From NCBI GenBank assembly GCA_002749065.1, contig PDTX01000006.1:1-64000 (forward strand): a stretch of 64,000 nt of DNA. The letters run 5' to 3'. The translations under genes were made by a program, and so were the position numbers. The notes beneath the pieces were generated by a model. The model saw only the letters and a program-made list of their open reading frames with translations, did not search any database and was not told where the DNA came from. Source of the DNA: Bacteroidia bacterium (GTDB lineage Bacteria > Bacteroidota > Bacteroidia > Bacteroidales > CAJPTX01). Positions 46,369-55,597 of the stretch are shown here, piece after piece. Numbering within the stretch: the stretch's first letter is position 1; every line of letters begins with the position of its first letter.

Positions 46369-46921
46369 GTACCTACCCATCACGGACGCGCCGGGCTACG
46401 GCCTGCAGCGGATACGCACCGCGGAGGATGTCCTCGAGATCGCGGAGATCTACGTGACGGCCTTCCCGGAGGAGGAGCGCCGCCCGCTGCGTGCCCAGGC
46501 GCGCGCGGCCCGGCGCGAGGAGGCGCTCTTCTACCGCATCGTGCGGGAGGGGCAGACGGTGGGCATGTTCACGGCCTGGGAGCTGCCGCGGGTGGTCTAC
46601 GGTGAGCACTTCGCCGTGGGCCCGAGGGTGCGGGCCAAGGGCCTGGGGACGAAGGTGCTGCGGACCATCATGCAGGCCACGGGTAAACCCCTCTTCGGGG
46701 AGGTGGAGCCCCCGGTGGACGAGCTGACGACCCGGCGGCTGAACTTCTACCTCCGCGAGGGTTTCCACGTGCTCGACCGGGAGTACTACCAGCCGCCCTA
46801 CACGCCCGAGCTGCCCCCGGTGAGGCTCCTGCTCCTGTCCACCGACCCCGACCTGCGGGGCGAGCGGCTGGAGCAGACCATAGCTGACCTCTTCGCCACC
46901 GTATTCGTAAAGCATATCTAG
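46358..46921 (+). CDS. GNAT-family N-acetyltransferase
   Basis: 187 residues. A GNAT core is visible: RTAEDVLEIAEIYVTAFPEEER, the beta strands around FYRIVREGQTVGMFTAWEL, and the acetyl-CoA loop region FAVGPRVRAKGLGTKVLRTI (R/Q-x-x-G-x-G/A pattern) followed by RRLNFYLREGFHVL. Acceptor unknown. It overlaps the end of pyk by 11 bases and is six bases before lolD, so the block fbp-pyk-GNAT-lolD-trmN6 is probably one transcript. Confidence 0.82.
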   Translation: MNVEYLPITDAPGYGLQRIRTAEDVLEIAEIYVTAFPEEERRPLRAQARAARREEALFYRIVREGQTVGMFTAWELPRVVYGEHFAVGPRVRAKGLGTKVLRTIMQATGKPLFGEVEPPVDELTTRRLNFYLREGFHVLDREYYQPPYTPELPPVRLLLLSTDPDLRGERLEQTIADLFATVFVKHI

Positions 46922-46927
46922 CGCGGG

Positions 46928-47581
46928 ATGATAGCCACACGTGCCATATGCAAGAGCTTCGGCTCTCTGCAGGTCCTCAAGGGGATAGACCTCCACATCC
47001 CGGCCGGGAGGCTGGCCACCATCGTGGGCGCGAGCGGCGCGGGCAAGACGACCCTGCTGCAGATTCTGGGGACGCTCCTCCCGCCCGATGGCGGCGAGCT
47101 GATCATCGACGGCGACGCGGTGCAGCACCTGGGGCCGAAGGCCATCGCCGCCTTCCGGAACGAGAAGATCGGCTTCGTATTCCAGTTCCACCATCTGCTG
47201 CCGGAGTTCAACGCCCTGGAGAACGTCTGCCTCCCGGCGCTCATCCGGAACGACTCGATGCGGGAGGCCAGGCGGCGGGCCACCGAGCTGCTGGAGTACC
47301 TCGGCCTGCGCGACCGCCTGAGCCACAAGCCCTCGGAGCTCTCCGGGGGCGAGCAGCAGCGGGTGGCCGTGGCCCGGGCGCTGGTGAACAGGCCGAGGAT
47401 CATCCTGGCCGACGAGCCCTCCGGCAACCTCGATTCGCGCAACCGGGAGGAGCTGCACGGCCTCTTCTTCCAGCTATGCGAGGAGTTCGGCCAGACCTTC
47501 GTGGTGGTGACCCACGACCAGCACCTGGCCGACAGCGCGCACCTGCAGCTACGGATGGAGGACGGGCGGATCGTGGCCTAG
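46928..47581 (+). CDS. lolD: LolD-like ABC transporter ATPase
   Basis: 217 residues. Walker [10 protein letters not shown] (34-42), the Q-loop [16 protein letters not shown], signature [15 protein letters not shown], Walker [13 protein letters not shown] and the H-loop VVTHD are complete. The [10 protein letters not shown] segment and short length are typical of the LolD/MacB group; LolD powers release of outer-membrane lipoproteins from the inner membrane. No permease gene (lolC/E) is adjacent, so the assignment rests on sequence type. Confidence 0.87.
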   Translation: MIATRAICKSFGSLQVLKGIDLHIPAGRLATIVGASGAGKTTLLQILGTLLPPDGGELIIDGDAVQHLGPKAIAAFRNEKIGFVFQFHHLLPEFNALENVCLPALIRNDSMREARRRATELLEYLGLRDRLSHKPSELSGGEQQRVAVARALVNRPRIILADEPSGNLDSRNREELHGLFFQLCEEFGQTFVVVTHDQHLADSAHLQLRMEDGRIVA

Positions 47582-47601
47582 CGCGGCCTAAACGGATTTC
47601 T

Positions 47602-48312
47602 ATGGGTCAGGACTACTTTCGCTTCAAGCAATTCTCCGTGCGGCAGGACCTGGAGGTGATGCGCGTCAACGTGGACGGGGTGCTGCTGGGGGCCTGGGCC
47701 GGGGTGGAGGGCGCATGCGCCGCGCTGGACGTGGGCACGGGCACGGGGGTCATCGCCCTGATGCTGGCCCAGCGGGGCGTGCCGCGGGTCGATGCCATCG
47801 ACATCTCGCCCGAGGCCACTGAGCAGGCCGGGCGCAACGTGGCCCACTCGCCGTGGCCGGGCGCGGTGGGGGTGCACCACTCCTCCTTCCAGCTCTGGGC
47901 CGAGGTCTGCACCCAGCCCTACGACCTGGTGGTGTCGAACCCGCCCTACTTCAGCAACTCGCTCAAGGGCCCGGACGCGCGGCGCAACGCCATGCGGCAC
48001 AACGACCTGCTGCCGCACCGCGAGCTGCTCGAGGCGCTGGACCTCTGCCTGGCGGCCGATGGGTGCTTCGCGGGCATCTTCCCCACCTCGGAGGGGGCCC
48101 TGCTCATCGCCCTGGCCGCGGAGCTGGGCCTGCACTGCCGGCGGAAGCTCCTGGTGTCGTCCAAGCCCAACGGCCCGGTCAAGCGCATCCTCTGCGAGCT
48201 GACCCGGGGCGCGGGCACCGGGCATGAGGCCCAGCTCAGCATCTACGACCACGCCGGGGAGTACTCCCGGGCCTACCGAGACCTGACGGCCGACTTCTAC
48301 CTGAACTTCTAG
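47602..48312 (+). CDS. trmN6: tRNA1(Val) adenine-37 N6-methyltransferase-like protein
   Basis: 236 residues. SAM-dependent methyltransferase with motif I VGTGTGVIALMLA, the acidic IDISPEA turn and the catalytic NPPYF motif (SNPPYFSNSL), which methylates an exocyclic amino group. The N-terminus FRFKQFSVRQDLEVMRVNVDGVLLGAW is the TrmN6/YfiC signature, and RRNAMRHNDLL follows the NPPY as in that family. The start at 47602 is 21 bases after lolD. Target tRNA is inferred. Confidence 0.9.
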   Translation: MGQDYFRFKQFSVRQDLEVMRVNVDGVLLGAWAGVEGACAALDVGTGTGVIALMLAQRGVPRVDAIDISPEATEQAGRNVAHSPWPGAVGVHHSSFQLWAEVCTQPYDLVVSNPPYFSNSLKGPDARRNAMRHNDLLPHRELLEALDLCLAADGCFAGIFPTSEGALLIALAAELGLHCRRKLLVSSKPNGPVKRILCELTRGAGTGHEAQLSIYDHAGEYSRAYRDLTADFYLNF

Positions 48313-48327
48313 GTTCGGGCAAATCAT

Positions 48328-48335
48328 TATCTTTG
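48328..48335 (+). promoter_or_regulatory. -7 promoter box for the PASTA-T9SS-rluD genes
   Basis: TATCTTTG matches TAnnTTTG, 45 bases before the PASTA-protein start and 16 bases after the trmN6 stop. Confidence 0.65.
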
Positions 48336-48379
48336 CGCTGGTATAACGCCGCCGAGGGTGAGCATAAGGATACACTTTT

Positions 48380-49204
48380 ATGGTCAACTACCGTGATATA
48401 ATCCGTTACGCCTGGAGCGTTCCCTACATCAAGCATCCGTTGCTGGGCCTGCTGCTGGGCCTGCTCATCACCGTGGCCATCTTCGTCTCGCTCTCGCTCT
48501 TCACGCGGCATGGGCGGGAGTTCCCCGTCCCGGACTTCCGCTCCCTGCCCCTGGGCGAGGCCGTATCGCTGGCCGAGCGGGAGGGCCTGCAGTGCGTCGT
48601 CTCCGACTCGACCTACATGCTGGGCCGCCGGCCGGGCGAGGTGCTCGAGCAGCAGCCCGTGCCGGGCAACAAGGTGAAGCGCGGGCGCAGCGTCTTCCTG
48701 CTCGTCAACGCCCTGGCCCCCCAGCAGATAGAGCTGCCCGACATCCTGGGCGTACCCATCAAGCGGGCGATACTGGCGCTCAACCGCTCGGGGCTGGAGG
48801 TGGGCCACCTGCGCTTCGTGTACGACGTGGCCCTGGGCGAGGTCCGGGAGCAGTCCTACCGGGGTCGGCCCATAGTGACCGGTGAGCAGCTCCCCAAGGG
48901 GGCATCGGTGGACCTGAGCCTGGGCAACGGGGAGTACGAGCGCTACGTGCGGGCCCCCCGCCTGAACGGCATGACCCTCCGAGAGGCCCGCAACGCCCTG
49001 GCCGAACGCTTCCTCAACGTGGGTAAAATCAGCTACGACGGAACTGTGGCCAACCTCTCCGACTCGCTCAAGGCCCGGGTATACAGCACCTACCCCCCCT
49101 CCAAGGCCCGCCAGCAGATGGGCCTCGGCGATACGGTGGACGTATGGCTGACCCTGAACCAGGCGAGGATAGAAAGCCCCAAGGCGCGGAAACCGACTAG
49201 CTAA
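48380..49204 (+). CDS. PASTA-domain membrane protein
   Basis: 274 residues. Short cytoplasmic N-terminus, one membrane helix (about 22-42), then three PASTA repeats on the periplasmic side: about 47-110 (FPVPDFRSLPLGEAVSLAE), about 116-182 (IELPDILGVPIKRAILAL) and about 190-262 (VRAPRLNGMTLREARNAL). PASTA domains bind peptidoglycan fragments in kinases and penicillin-binding proteins; here there is no kinase or transpeptidase domain. In Bacteroidota this gene usually precedes rluD; here a T9SS cargo gene lies between. Confidence 0.92.
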   Translation: MVNYRDIIRYAWSVPYIKHPLLGLLLGLLITVAIFVSLSLFTRHGREFPVPDFRSLPLGEAVSLAEREGLQCVVSDSTYMLGRRPGEVLEQQPVPGNKVKRGRSVFLLVNALAPQQIELPDILGVPIKRAILALNRSGLEVGHLRFVYDVALGEVREQSYRGRPIVTGEQLPKGASVDLSLGNGEYERYVRAPRLNGMTLREARNALAERFLNVGKISYDGTVANLSDSLKARVYSTYPPSKARQQMGLGDTVDVWLTLNQARIESPKARKPTS

Positions 49205-49209
49205 GCACT

Positions 49210-51192
49210 ATGACTATGCGTACAATTCTCCCATCCTCCCTCCTTCTCATCCTGTGCCTCCCGCTCCTGGCCCTGGGGGGAGAGCGCCTCGTGCCCGCCG
49301 CCCCAGCCGGCCAGCCCGGGGGCGCAACTCCGGCCAGGAAAGCCAGCGGGCTGCGTACCCGCGGGCCGCTCACCCTGCCCTTCTTCGACGATTTCACCTA
49401 CGCCCCCCCCCAGCCATCGGCCGGTTTCTGGGAGCCGGAGACCACCGCGTCAACCGCCTTCGGCCTGGCGAACCACCCCCCAACTCCCGGCACCTTGGTG
49501 CTGGATGCCACCGACGAGGCCGGGCGACCCTACCAGCCCACCCCCCCCAGCCAAATGTTCGAGCCCTCCTTCCCGGCCGACACGATTACATCCCTAGTCA
49601 TCGACCTCACCCATCCCACCAACGCCCCGGACCTCTACCAGCCCTACGACTCCCTCTACCTCTCCTTCTGGGTCCAGGCCGGCGGGAAGGGAATAGCCCC
49701 CACCCCCAACGACTCCCTCGTGCTGGAGTTCTACTCCAAGGCCCACGACGAGTTCCGCACCGTGCTCCGCCTCTCCTACGACGCCCTCCAGAAAACCCTC
49801 CACCAGCACTACAGCCACCTGAAATCATGGCCCGAGCGCATCAGCACCACCAGCGACACGGCCGACAGGCACTTCTTCCGCATCTACGTGCCCATCCGCG
49901 ACAGGGAGTACATCTCGACCGAGTTCCGCTTCCGCCTCCGCAACCGGACGACCCTGACCCTCGACCCCGACAGCCCGGCCAAGACCGCCAACGGATCCCT
50001 CTGGCTGGTCGACAGGGTCTACATCTGGGCCAACCGGTCGTGCGTAGAGCCAGATTCGCGCGATGCCGCCCTGGTGGAAATCCCCGAGCCCCCCCTCCCC
50101 CTCTACACCCAGGTGCCCGCCGACGCCTTCCCCGACCTCATCAAGCGGCGCGACACGCAGCACTTCGACTCGGTGGTCATGCACTACCGCAACTTCGACT
50201 CGCAGTCCAAGACCATGGGCCTGCACTTCTACATCATCAACGCCAAGGACAACAGCATCCTCTGGTCGTCCAGAGGCATACACTCCGTCGCGCAGGGCGA
50301 GCAGAAACGCTTCTCCCGCACCTACAGGGGCGACCTGGTCTACGGGGGCCTCAGCGGCGAAATCCACCTCCGCTACCAGAACCAACTCGATGCCCACGAC
50401 CCGAAGGTCTTCTCGCCCAACAACGACAGCTACAGGGACTTCATCGCCACCGATAGCTACGCCTACGACCTGGGCAACGCCGCCCTCGGGTACGGGATAG
50501 TGGGCAACGGGGCCGACCAGGCCAAGGTGGCGCTACGCTTCGACCCGCTGCGCCCGACCACCGTCCGCGCGGTGCGGATGTTCTTCAACCACATTGCCCG
50601 GCCCGACCAGCGCCAGTCCTTCCACCTCTGCCTCTGGGCCGAGCAGGGGGGCAAGCCCGGCGCCCTGCTCGCCAGGCAGAAGGTGGAGCCCCCCCTCACG
50701 AGCGACGAGCTGGGCCAGTTCCACGAATTCCCCCTCGATGAGCCCCTCCTGCTCGACCAGCCCTTCTACGTGGGCTGGCAGCAGACCGCCGACGACATGC
50801 TCAACGTGGGCTTTGACCCCACCAGCGGCTTCAGCCCCCCGATGTACTACACGACCTCGGGCAACTGGTGGCCCTCCGTCTACCGGGGCGCCCTGATGGT
50901 CCGGCTGCGCTGCGGCGGTCCGGAGGGCAAGCGGCCGGACATCTCCGCCCCCGTTTGCCCCCCCGGCGCGGTGGAGTTCACCCTCCAGCCCAACCCGGCC
51001 TCGAGGCGGCTCCTCGTCCGCACCGAGGCGCAGGGCAGCGCCAGCATCTACAGCCTCTCCGGCCGCCCGCTCCTGGAGGGCTTGCCGCTCAACGCGCCCT
51101 TCCCCCTCGGGCTGCAGCCCGGGCTGTACCTCCTACGCGTCATCCCCGAGGTGGGGCCCCCTTCGCGGGCGCATAGGCTCGTGGTGCGGTGA
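49210..51192 (+). CDS. Secreted protein with type IX secretion (T9SS) C-terminal sorting domain
   Basis: 660 residues. Signal peptide (about 1-24). The middle (about 55-560) is rich in beta strands and aromatic residues with no enzyme motif I recognise. The last 75 residues fit the T9SS type A sorting domain: FTLQPNPASRRLLVRT, then ASIYSLSGRPLLEG, LQPGLYLLRV and a terminal basic strand HRLVVR. It is therefore expected to be exported to the periplasm and then across the outer membrane, with the tail removed. Codon third positions are very C-rich. rluD begins inside its stop codon (GTGA). Confidence 0.88.
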   Translation: MTMRTILPSSLLLILCLPLLALGGERLVPAAPAGQPGGATPARKASGLRTRGPLTLPFFDDFTYAPPQPSAGFWEPETTASTAFGLANHPPTPGTLVLDATDEAGRPYQPTPPSQMFEPSFPADTITSLVIDLTHPTNAPDLYQPYDSLYLSFWVQAGGKGIAPTPNDSLVLEFYSKAHDEFRTVLRLSYDALQKTLHQHYSHLKSWPERISTTSDTADRHFFRIYVPIRDREYISTEFRFRLRNRTTLTLDPDSPAKTANGSLWLVDRVYIWANRSCVEPDSRDAALVEIPEPPLPLYTQVPADAFPDLIKRRDTQHFDSVVMHYRNFDSQSKTMGLHFYIINAKDNSILWSSRGIHSVAQGEQKRFSRTYRGDLVYGGLSGEIHLRYQNQLDAHDPKVFSPNNDSYRDFIATDSYAYDLGNAALGYGIVGNGADQAKVALRFDPLRPTTVRAVRMFFNHIARPDQRQSFHLCLWAEQGGKPGALLARQKVEPPLTSDELGQFHEFPLDEPLLLDQPFYVGWQQTADDMLNVGFDPTSGFSPPMYYTTSGNWWPSVYRGALMVRLRCGGPEGKRPDISAPVCPPGAVEFTLQPNPASRRLLVRTEAQGSASIYSLSGRPLLEGLPLNAPFPLGLQPGLYLLRVIPEVGPPSRAHRLVVR

Positions 51193-52205
51193 GTGGCCCG
51201 CCATCCCCCGGGCAGCTATTCCTCGTCCGGGAGATTGTAGTGGACCCGGGGCAGAGCCCCCTGCGCGTGGATAGGTTCCTGGTGGACCGTCTGGAGAACG
51301 TCAGCCGCGCCTTTCTGCAGAAGGCCCTCGAGAGGGGCATGGTGTGGGTCGGTGGCGCGCCGGTGAAGGCATCGTACCGGGTCAAGCCCGGCGAGGTGGT
51401 GGGGGTGTACCAGGAGGAGGAACCCCGCGAGGTGGAGGTGCTGCCGGAGGACATCCCGCTGGACGTGGTGTATGAGGATGAGGACCTGCTGGTGGTGAAC
51501 AAGCCCGCCGGCATGGTGGTCCACCCGGGGCATGGGCACTTCTCCGGCACCCTGGTCAACGCCCTGCTGCACCATTTCCGCGATTTGCCCCTCTTCCGGG
51601 CCGGTGGCATGCGCCCCGGCCTGGCGCACCGCATCGACAAGGACACCTCGGGCCTGCTGGCCGTGGGCAAGAGCGAGCAGGCCATGCAGTCGCTCGGGCA
51701 GCAGTTCCTGGCCAAGAGCACCACGCGCAGCTACCTGGCCCTGGTGTGGGGGCGCTTTGACGCTGAGGAGGGGCGGGTGGAGGGGCACATCGGGCGCGAC
51801 CCCCGCGACCGCCAGCGCCAGCGGGTCTTCCCCGGGGGAGAGCAGGGCAAGCCGGCGGTTACGCACTACCGGGTGCTGGAGCCCTACCAGTTCGCCAGCC
51901 TGCTGGAGTGCCGGCTCGAGACCGGGCGGATGCACCAAATCCGCGTGCATATGCAGCACATCCAGCACCCGCTCTTTGGCGACGCGCGCTACGGTGGCGA
52001 CCAGGTGCTGCGCGGCGTGGACACATCCCAGTATCGGGATTTCATCCATCGAGCCCTCGCGGCATGCCCCCGTCAGGCCCTCCACGCGCAGTCGCTCGGC
52101 CTGCTGCACCCCGTCTCGGGTGAGCCCCTGAGCTTCAGCGTCCCGCCCCCGCCCGACATGCAGACCCTGCTGGCCCTATGGCGGGGCTACGTCCAGAACC
52201 TCTAG
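51189..52205 (+). CDS. rluD: RluD-type 23S rRNA pseudouridine synthase
   Basis: 338 residues with a GTG start overlapping the upstream stop. An N-terminal S4 domain (about 25-85, RVDRFLVDRLENVSRAFLQKALERG) binds RNA; the catalytic domain has AHRIDKDTSGLLAVGKS with the catalytic Asp and the later GRMHQIRVHMQHIQHPLFGDARYGG motif. Forms pseudouridine in helix 69 of 23S rRNA. A second GTG four bases downstream is out of frame. A likely terminator follows at 52347. Confidence 0.94.
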   Translation: MSGPPSPGQLFLVREIVVDPGQSPLRVDRFLVDRLENVSRAFLQKALERGMVWVGGAPVKASYRVKPGEVVGVYQEEEPREVEVLPEDIPLDVVYEDEDLLVVNKPAGMVVHPGHGHFSGTLVNALLHHFRDLPLFRAGGMRPGLAHRIDKDTSGLLAVGKSEQAMQSLGQQFLAKSTTRSYLALVWGRFDAEEGRVEGHIGRDPRDRQRQRVFPGGEQGKPAVTHYRVLEPYQFASLLECRLETGRMHQIRVHMQHIQHPLFGDARYGGDQVLRGVDTSQYRDFIHRALAACPRQALHAQSLGLLHPVSGEPLSFSVPPPPDMQTLLALWRGYVQNL

Positions 52206-52346
52206 CCCGGGCTATTCGCTCTGCTCCTGGGGGCGGTGCGGCAATCCTTATGGCTTTTTTGCACTGCCTCCCCCTTCTCTTAAAAAATCCCCATTGCGTT
52301 TCCCTTATTATCCAGATTGCATACAATACTGTATCGCCTAATAACC

Positions 52347-52379
52347 CCTCTTGTCCAGGCGGGGCAGAGGTATTTTTTT
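52347..52379 (+). terminator. Probable terminator of the PASTA-T9SS-rluD transcript
   Basis: CCTCT plus GTCC (one bulged T between) pair with GGGC plus AGAGG around a five-base loop, followed by TATTTTTTT. Confidence 0.55.
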
Positions 52380-52524
52380 CCACCCGTCAGCACAATTTAC
52401 ATGTCCTAAAAATTGCAAGCTATCCGCCTTTCGCATAGCGGTTTATGTCCTTTTTCATCCCCCCTTTCGCCCCTCCCCCTTTTTCCTTACCCCTCACGAT
52501 ATTTGGTGTTTGTGATATTCTACC

Positions 52525-52532
52525 TATTTTTG
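52525..52532 (+). promoter_or_regulatory. -7 promoter box for the DASS transporter
   Basis: TATTTTTG matches TAnnTTTG, 38 bases before the start codon. A TTTG about 15 bases upstream may form the -33 element. Confidence 0.6.
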
Positions 52533-52570
52533 GTTCAAGAGAAAAAATAGTAATTTAAACGTTTTCAGCT

Positions 52571-54058
52571 ATGACGCAAGCGAACAAGGCGGGGGGGTCG
52601 GGAGAGACCCGTTCGTCGGGCATCATGAACAGGAAGTTCTGGGTTATTCTGGGCATATGCTTAGTGACCCTGATACTCTGGAACTTACCTGCATCCTACT
52701 TAGGGCTACCGGGTATAAGCGATACGCAGCAGCGCGTCGTGGCAATTCTGCTCTTCGCGGCCCTTCTATGGGTGCTTGAGCCGATACCAGCCTGGACGAC
52801 CTCTGTCATCGTGCTGGTGGTCCTGTTGCTGACCGCATCGGACAGCGGTCTGCTCTTCTTCCATCCGAAGGAGGGCGCGGCGGCCATGGGGGAGTTCATC
52901 AGCTATAAGCGGCTGCTGCACACCTTCGCCGACCCGACGATCATGCTGTTCCTCGGCGGTTTCGCGCTGGCGATAGGGGCCTCGAAGGTGGGGCTGGACC
53001 TGGAGATTGCGCGCATCCTGCTCAAGCCCTTCGGCACGAGCTCGGCCATGGTGCTGCTGGGCTTCATCCTCATTACGGGGGTCTTCTCCATGTTCCTCTC
53101 GAATACGGCGACCGCGGCCATGATGCTGACCATCATCCAGCCCGTGCTGCGCAACATGCCGGAGGACGGACGGGGGCGCATAGCCCTCGCGCTGGCCATC
53201 CCGGCGGGCGCGAACCTGGGGGGCATCGCCACCCCCATCGGGACCCCGCCCAACGCGATTGCCCTCAAGTACCTCAACGACCCCGACGGCCTGAACATGG
53301 GCATCGGCTTCGGCGACTGGGCCATGGTGCTCTTCCCGGTGGTGATGATACTGCTGCTGCTGGCCTGGGTGGTGCTCCGGTGGCTGTTCCCCTTCAGGGA
53401 GAAGAAGATCAATCTGCATATCGAGGGCGAGAAGAAGAAGGGTTTCCACACCACGGTGGTGCAGGTGACCTTTGCCATCACCGTCCTCATGTGGGTTTTT
53501 GACAAGTTCACGGGCGTGAATGCCAACGTGGTGGCGATGATACCCCTGGCGATCTTCGTGGCCACCGGGGTAATCGGCACGCAGGAGCTCAAGGAGATCA
53601 ACTGGAGCGTGCTGTGGATGGTGGCCGGCGGTTTCGCCCTGGGCGTGGCGCTGAACGAGACGGGCCTGGCCAGCCTGCTGGTGGACAGCATCCCCTTTGC
53701 CGATTTCTCCGCCATCGTGGTCATCCTGCTGGCGAGCCTGGTGTGCTGGCTGCTTTCCACCTTCATCAGCAACACGGCCACGGCGGCCCTCATGATGCCG
53801 ATTCTGGCGGTGATTGGCGGCAGCATGGCCGACCAGCTCGCCCCCTTGGGTGGCGTTCAGACCCTGCTGATGGGCCTGGCCCTGTCGGCATCGCTGGCAA
53901 TGGCCCTGCCGATCAGCACGCCCCCGAACGCGCTGTCGTACTCCACCGGCCTCTTCAAGGCCGCGGACATGCAGAAGTTCGGCCTGATTGTGGCGGTCCT
54001 GGGCTTCACCATCGGCTACTCGGTGCTGATCGCCTTCGGGGTGTACGTTTGGCAGTAG
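52571..54058 (+). CDS. DASS/SLC13-family anion:sodium symporter
   Basis: 495 residues, many membrane helices. The two SNT motifs that bind carboxylate and sodium are visible (MFLSNTATAAMML and FISNTATAALMMP), as are the paired re-entrant loops GGIATPIGTPPNAIAL and the C-terminal LPISTPPNALSY. This is the divalent anion:Na+ symporter (SLC13) family, which takes up C4-dicarboxylates, citrate or sulfate. In a fermentative Bacteroidales succinate, malate or fumarate are plausible but inferred. It is flanked by its own promoter and a strong terminator. Confidence 0.94.
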   Translation: MTQANKAGGSGETRSSGIMNRKFWVILGICLVTLILWNLPASYLGLPGISDTQQRVVAILLFAALLWVLEPIPAWTTSVIVLVVLLLTASDSGLLFFHPKEGAAAMGEFISYKRLLHTFADPTIMLFLGGFALAIGASKVGLDLEIARILLKPFGTSSAMVLLGFILITGVFSMFLSNTATAAMMLTIIQPVLRNMPEDGRGRIALALAIPAGANLGGIATPIGTPPNAIALKYLNDPDGLNMGIGFGDWAMVLFPVVMILLLLAWVVLRWLFPFREKKINLHIEGEKKKGFHTTVVQVTFAITVLMWVFDKFTGVNANVVAMIPLAIFVATGVIGTQELKEINWSVLWMVAGGFALGVALNETGLASLLVDSIPFADFSAIVVILLASLVCWLLSTFISNTATAALMMPILAVIGGSMADQLAPLGGVQTLLMGLALSASLAMALPISTPPNALSYSTGLFKAADMQKFGLIVAVLGFTIGYSVLIAFGVYVWQ

Positions 54059-54090
54059 CTGGGCGGGGTTTAGATTTTGATGCATTTTTG

Positions 54091-54118
54091 GTGGCCCCCA
54101 ATAGGGGGCCACTTTTTT
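54091..54118 (+). terminator. Rho-independent terminator after the DASS transporter
   Basis: Perfect 9-bp stem GTGGCCCCC / GGGGGCCAC with a four-base loop, followed by TTTTTT. Confidence 0.95.
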
Positions 54119-54176
54119 GCCCCTCGGCCAATTGTCCAGATTTTGTCCATTTCACACGCTAAAATCCAACCCTGTC

Positions 54177-55043
54177 ATGCTGCAGCTCGGCGACGACCCC
54201 AAGCGGATATACCGTAGCTTCCACTCACGCCATGACCTGGCGAGCCTCGAGCGGGAGGACGGCTCGCTGACCCTCGAGCCGGGTGAGGTGCACTGGACCT
54301 ACTGCGGGGTTGGTGCCGATTTTCGCCACGCCGAGGTGCAGGCCGCGGTCGATGCCCACCTCCCCGGGGAGCGGGCCTACCTCTGCATCAGCCGGGGCGA
54401 TAGCGCGCTGGTGGCGCGGAGCGCCATCGCCCAGCGGATAGGGGAAGTGCTCGGGAAGAAGGAGGTCGGGGTGATGGACGAGGCGGGGGAGAGGCTGATG
54501 TTCTTCACGAAGGTAGGGGTGTACGAGCGGGGCGTGTACGTGGAGTACCCGAAGAGCCGTGAGCGCGAGGCGGGTAGCCTCCTGCAGGTCGGGCTGCATG
54601 CCAACATGTCGGACGGGACCACGGGGCATGTCCTCGGCCTGGTGGATGGGGCATTCGAGCGGCTGGAGCAGGAGCTGGCCCGCGACTACGGTGGCTCGAT
54701 GGAGCATCTGTGGATAGACCTAGAGCTGGTGGAGCATTACCTCGAGGACGGGAAGGGCTACCCCTTCCGTTTCCAGAAGCGGGTGTCGGCGGGCAACCCC
54801 TACTACTACAACGTGGGGCATTACAGCGTCGTCCCCGACTTTGGGCTCATCCGCAGCATGGAGCATGAGCGGGTTTGCCCCTACGTGCTCGGCTTGATGT
54901 ACGAGTCGACGGAGGTGCTGGTGAAGAGGGCCAGGCGGCTCGGGGGCTTTGATGCCCAGGCCTTTCGGAGGGATTTCCGGGAGGTCTGCCGGGGGATGGG
55001 CTACACGCTGGGGGAGGATGCGGAATGGCAAGGACCAACATAA
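54177..55043 (+). CDS. Hypothetical protein, family not recognised
   Basis: 288 residues from the ATG at 54177; the frame is open back to 54117 but that part overlaps the terminator. Soluble, mixed alpha/beta pattern, no signal peptide or membrane segment. Noticeable segments are the central VGVMDEAGERLMFFTKVGVYERG and RVSAGNPYYYNVGHYSVVPDFGLI, and a basic C-terminal helix (KRARRLGGFDAQAFRRDF). I do not recognise a family. It is separated from the ClbS/DfsB gene by 17 bases, so both are probably expressed together. Confidence 0.75.
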   Translation: MLQLGDDPKRIYRSFHSRHDLASLEREDGSLTLEPGEVHWTYCGVGADFRHAEVQAAVDAHLPGERAYLCISRGDSALVARSAIAQRIGEVLGKKEVGVMDEAGERLMFFTKVGVYERGVYVEYPKSREREAGSLLQVGLHANMSDGTTGHVLGLVDGAFERLEQELARDYGGSMEHLWIDLELVEHYLEDGKGYPFRFQKRVSAGNPYYYNVGHYSVVPDFGLIRSMEHERVCPYVLGLMYESTEVLVKRARRLGGFDAQAFRRDFREVCRGMGYTLGEDAEWQGPT

Positions 55044-55060
55044 TATAGGAGGATACGATT

Positions 55061-55597
55061 ATGCCAAGACCCAAGACCAAGGCGGAGCTGATTGAGCAGG
55101 CGAATGCGGGCTACGAGAAGCTCTGGGAGACGATAGCCGCACTGCCCAAGGAGGTGCAGGAAACGGAGTTCGACTTCTCCGACGAGCCGAAGCTCACCGA
55201 GCAGCACTGGGGGCGCGACCGGAATGTGCGCGACGTGCTGGTCCACCTCTACGAGTGGCACCGCTTGCTCATCCGCTGGCTGGAGACCAACCTCGGGGGT
55301 GGCGAAATCCCCTTCCTGCCCGAGCCCTACACATTCAAGAACTACGGCGACATGAACATGGAGCTCTGGCGGCAGCATCAGGGCACGCCCTACGACGAGG
55401 CCAGCCGCCTACTGATGGAGAGCCACGAGAGGGTCATGGCGCTCATCGAGCCGCTCAGCGATGAGGCCCTCTTCACGCGGAAGTACTACCGCTGGACGGG
55501 CACAACCCACGTGGCGAGCTACTGCATCTCGGCCACCTCGAGCCACTACGACTGGGCGATAAAGAAGCTCAGGAAGCACGCGAGGAAATTCCGCTAG
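55061..55597 (+). CDS. ClbS/DfsB-family four-helix protein
   Basis: 178 residues. The start MPRPKTKAELIEQANAGYEKLWETI and the DVLVHLYEWHRLLIRWLE and SYCISATSSHYDWAIKKLRKH helices match the ClbS/DfsB (DUF1706) family, a DinB-like four-helix bundle. ClbS in colibactin producers opens the toxin's cyclopropane and protects DNA; most relatives have unknown function. No toxin biosynthesis genes are near, so self-protection from an own toxin is not supported. AGGAGG precedes the ATG, an unusually good Shine-Dalgarno for this phylum. Confidence 0.85.
   Translation: MPRPKTKAELIEQANAGYEKLWETIAALPKEVQETEFDFSDEPKLTEQHWGRDRNVRDVLVHLYEWHRLLIRWLETNLGGGEIPFLPEPYTFKNYGDMNMELWRQHQGTPYDEASRLLMESHERVMALIEPLSDEALFTRKYYRWTGTTHVASYCISATSSHYDWAIKKLRKHARKFR

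Larger units (their letters stand above)
52206..52570 (+). other. AT-rich intergenic region with a terminator and a promoter
   Basis: 365 bases, clearly richer in A and T than its surroundings. It holds a likely terminator for the rluD transcript (52347-52379) and a promoter box for the DASS transporter (52525-52532). I see no open frame with coding character and no RNA gene. Confidence 0.6.

Noticed and set aside
55061..55597. ClbS homologue as evidence for a colibactin-like cluster
   Set aside because: No polyketide or peptide synthetase genes occur in the window, and the family is broad.
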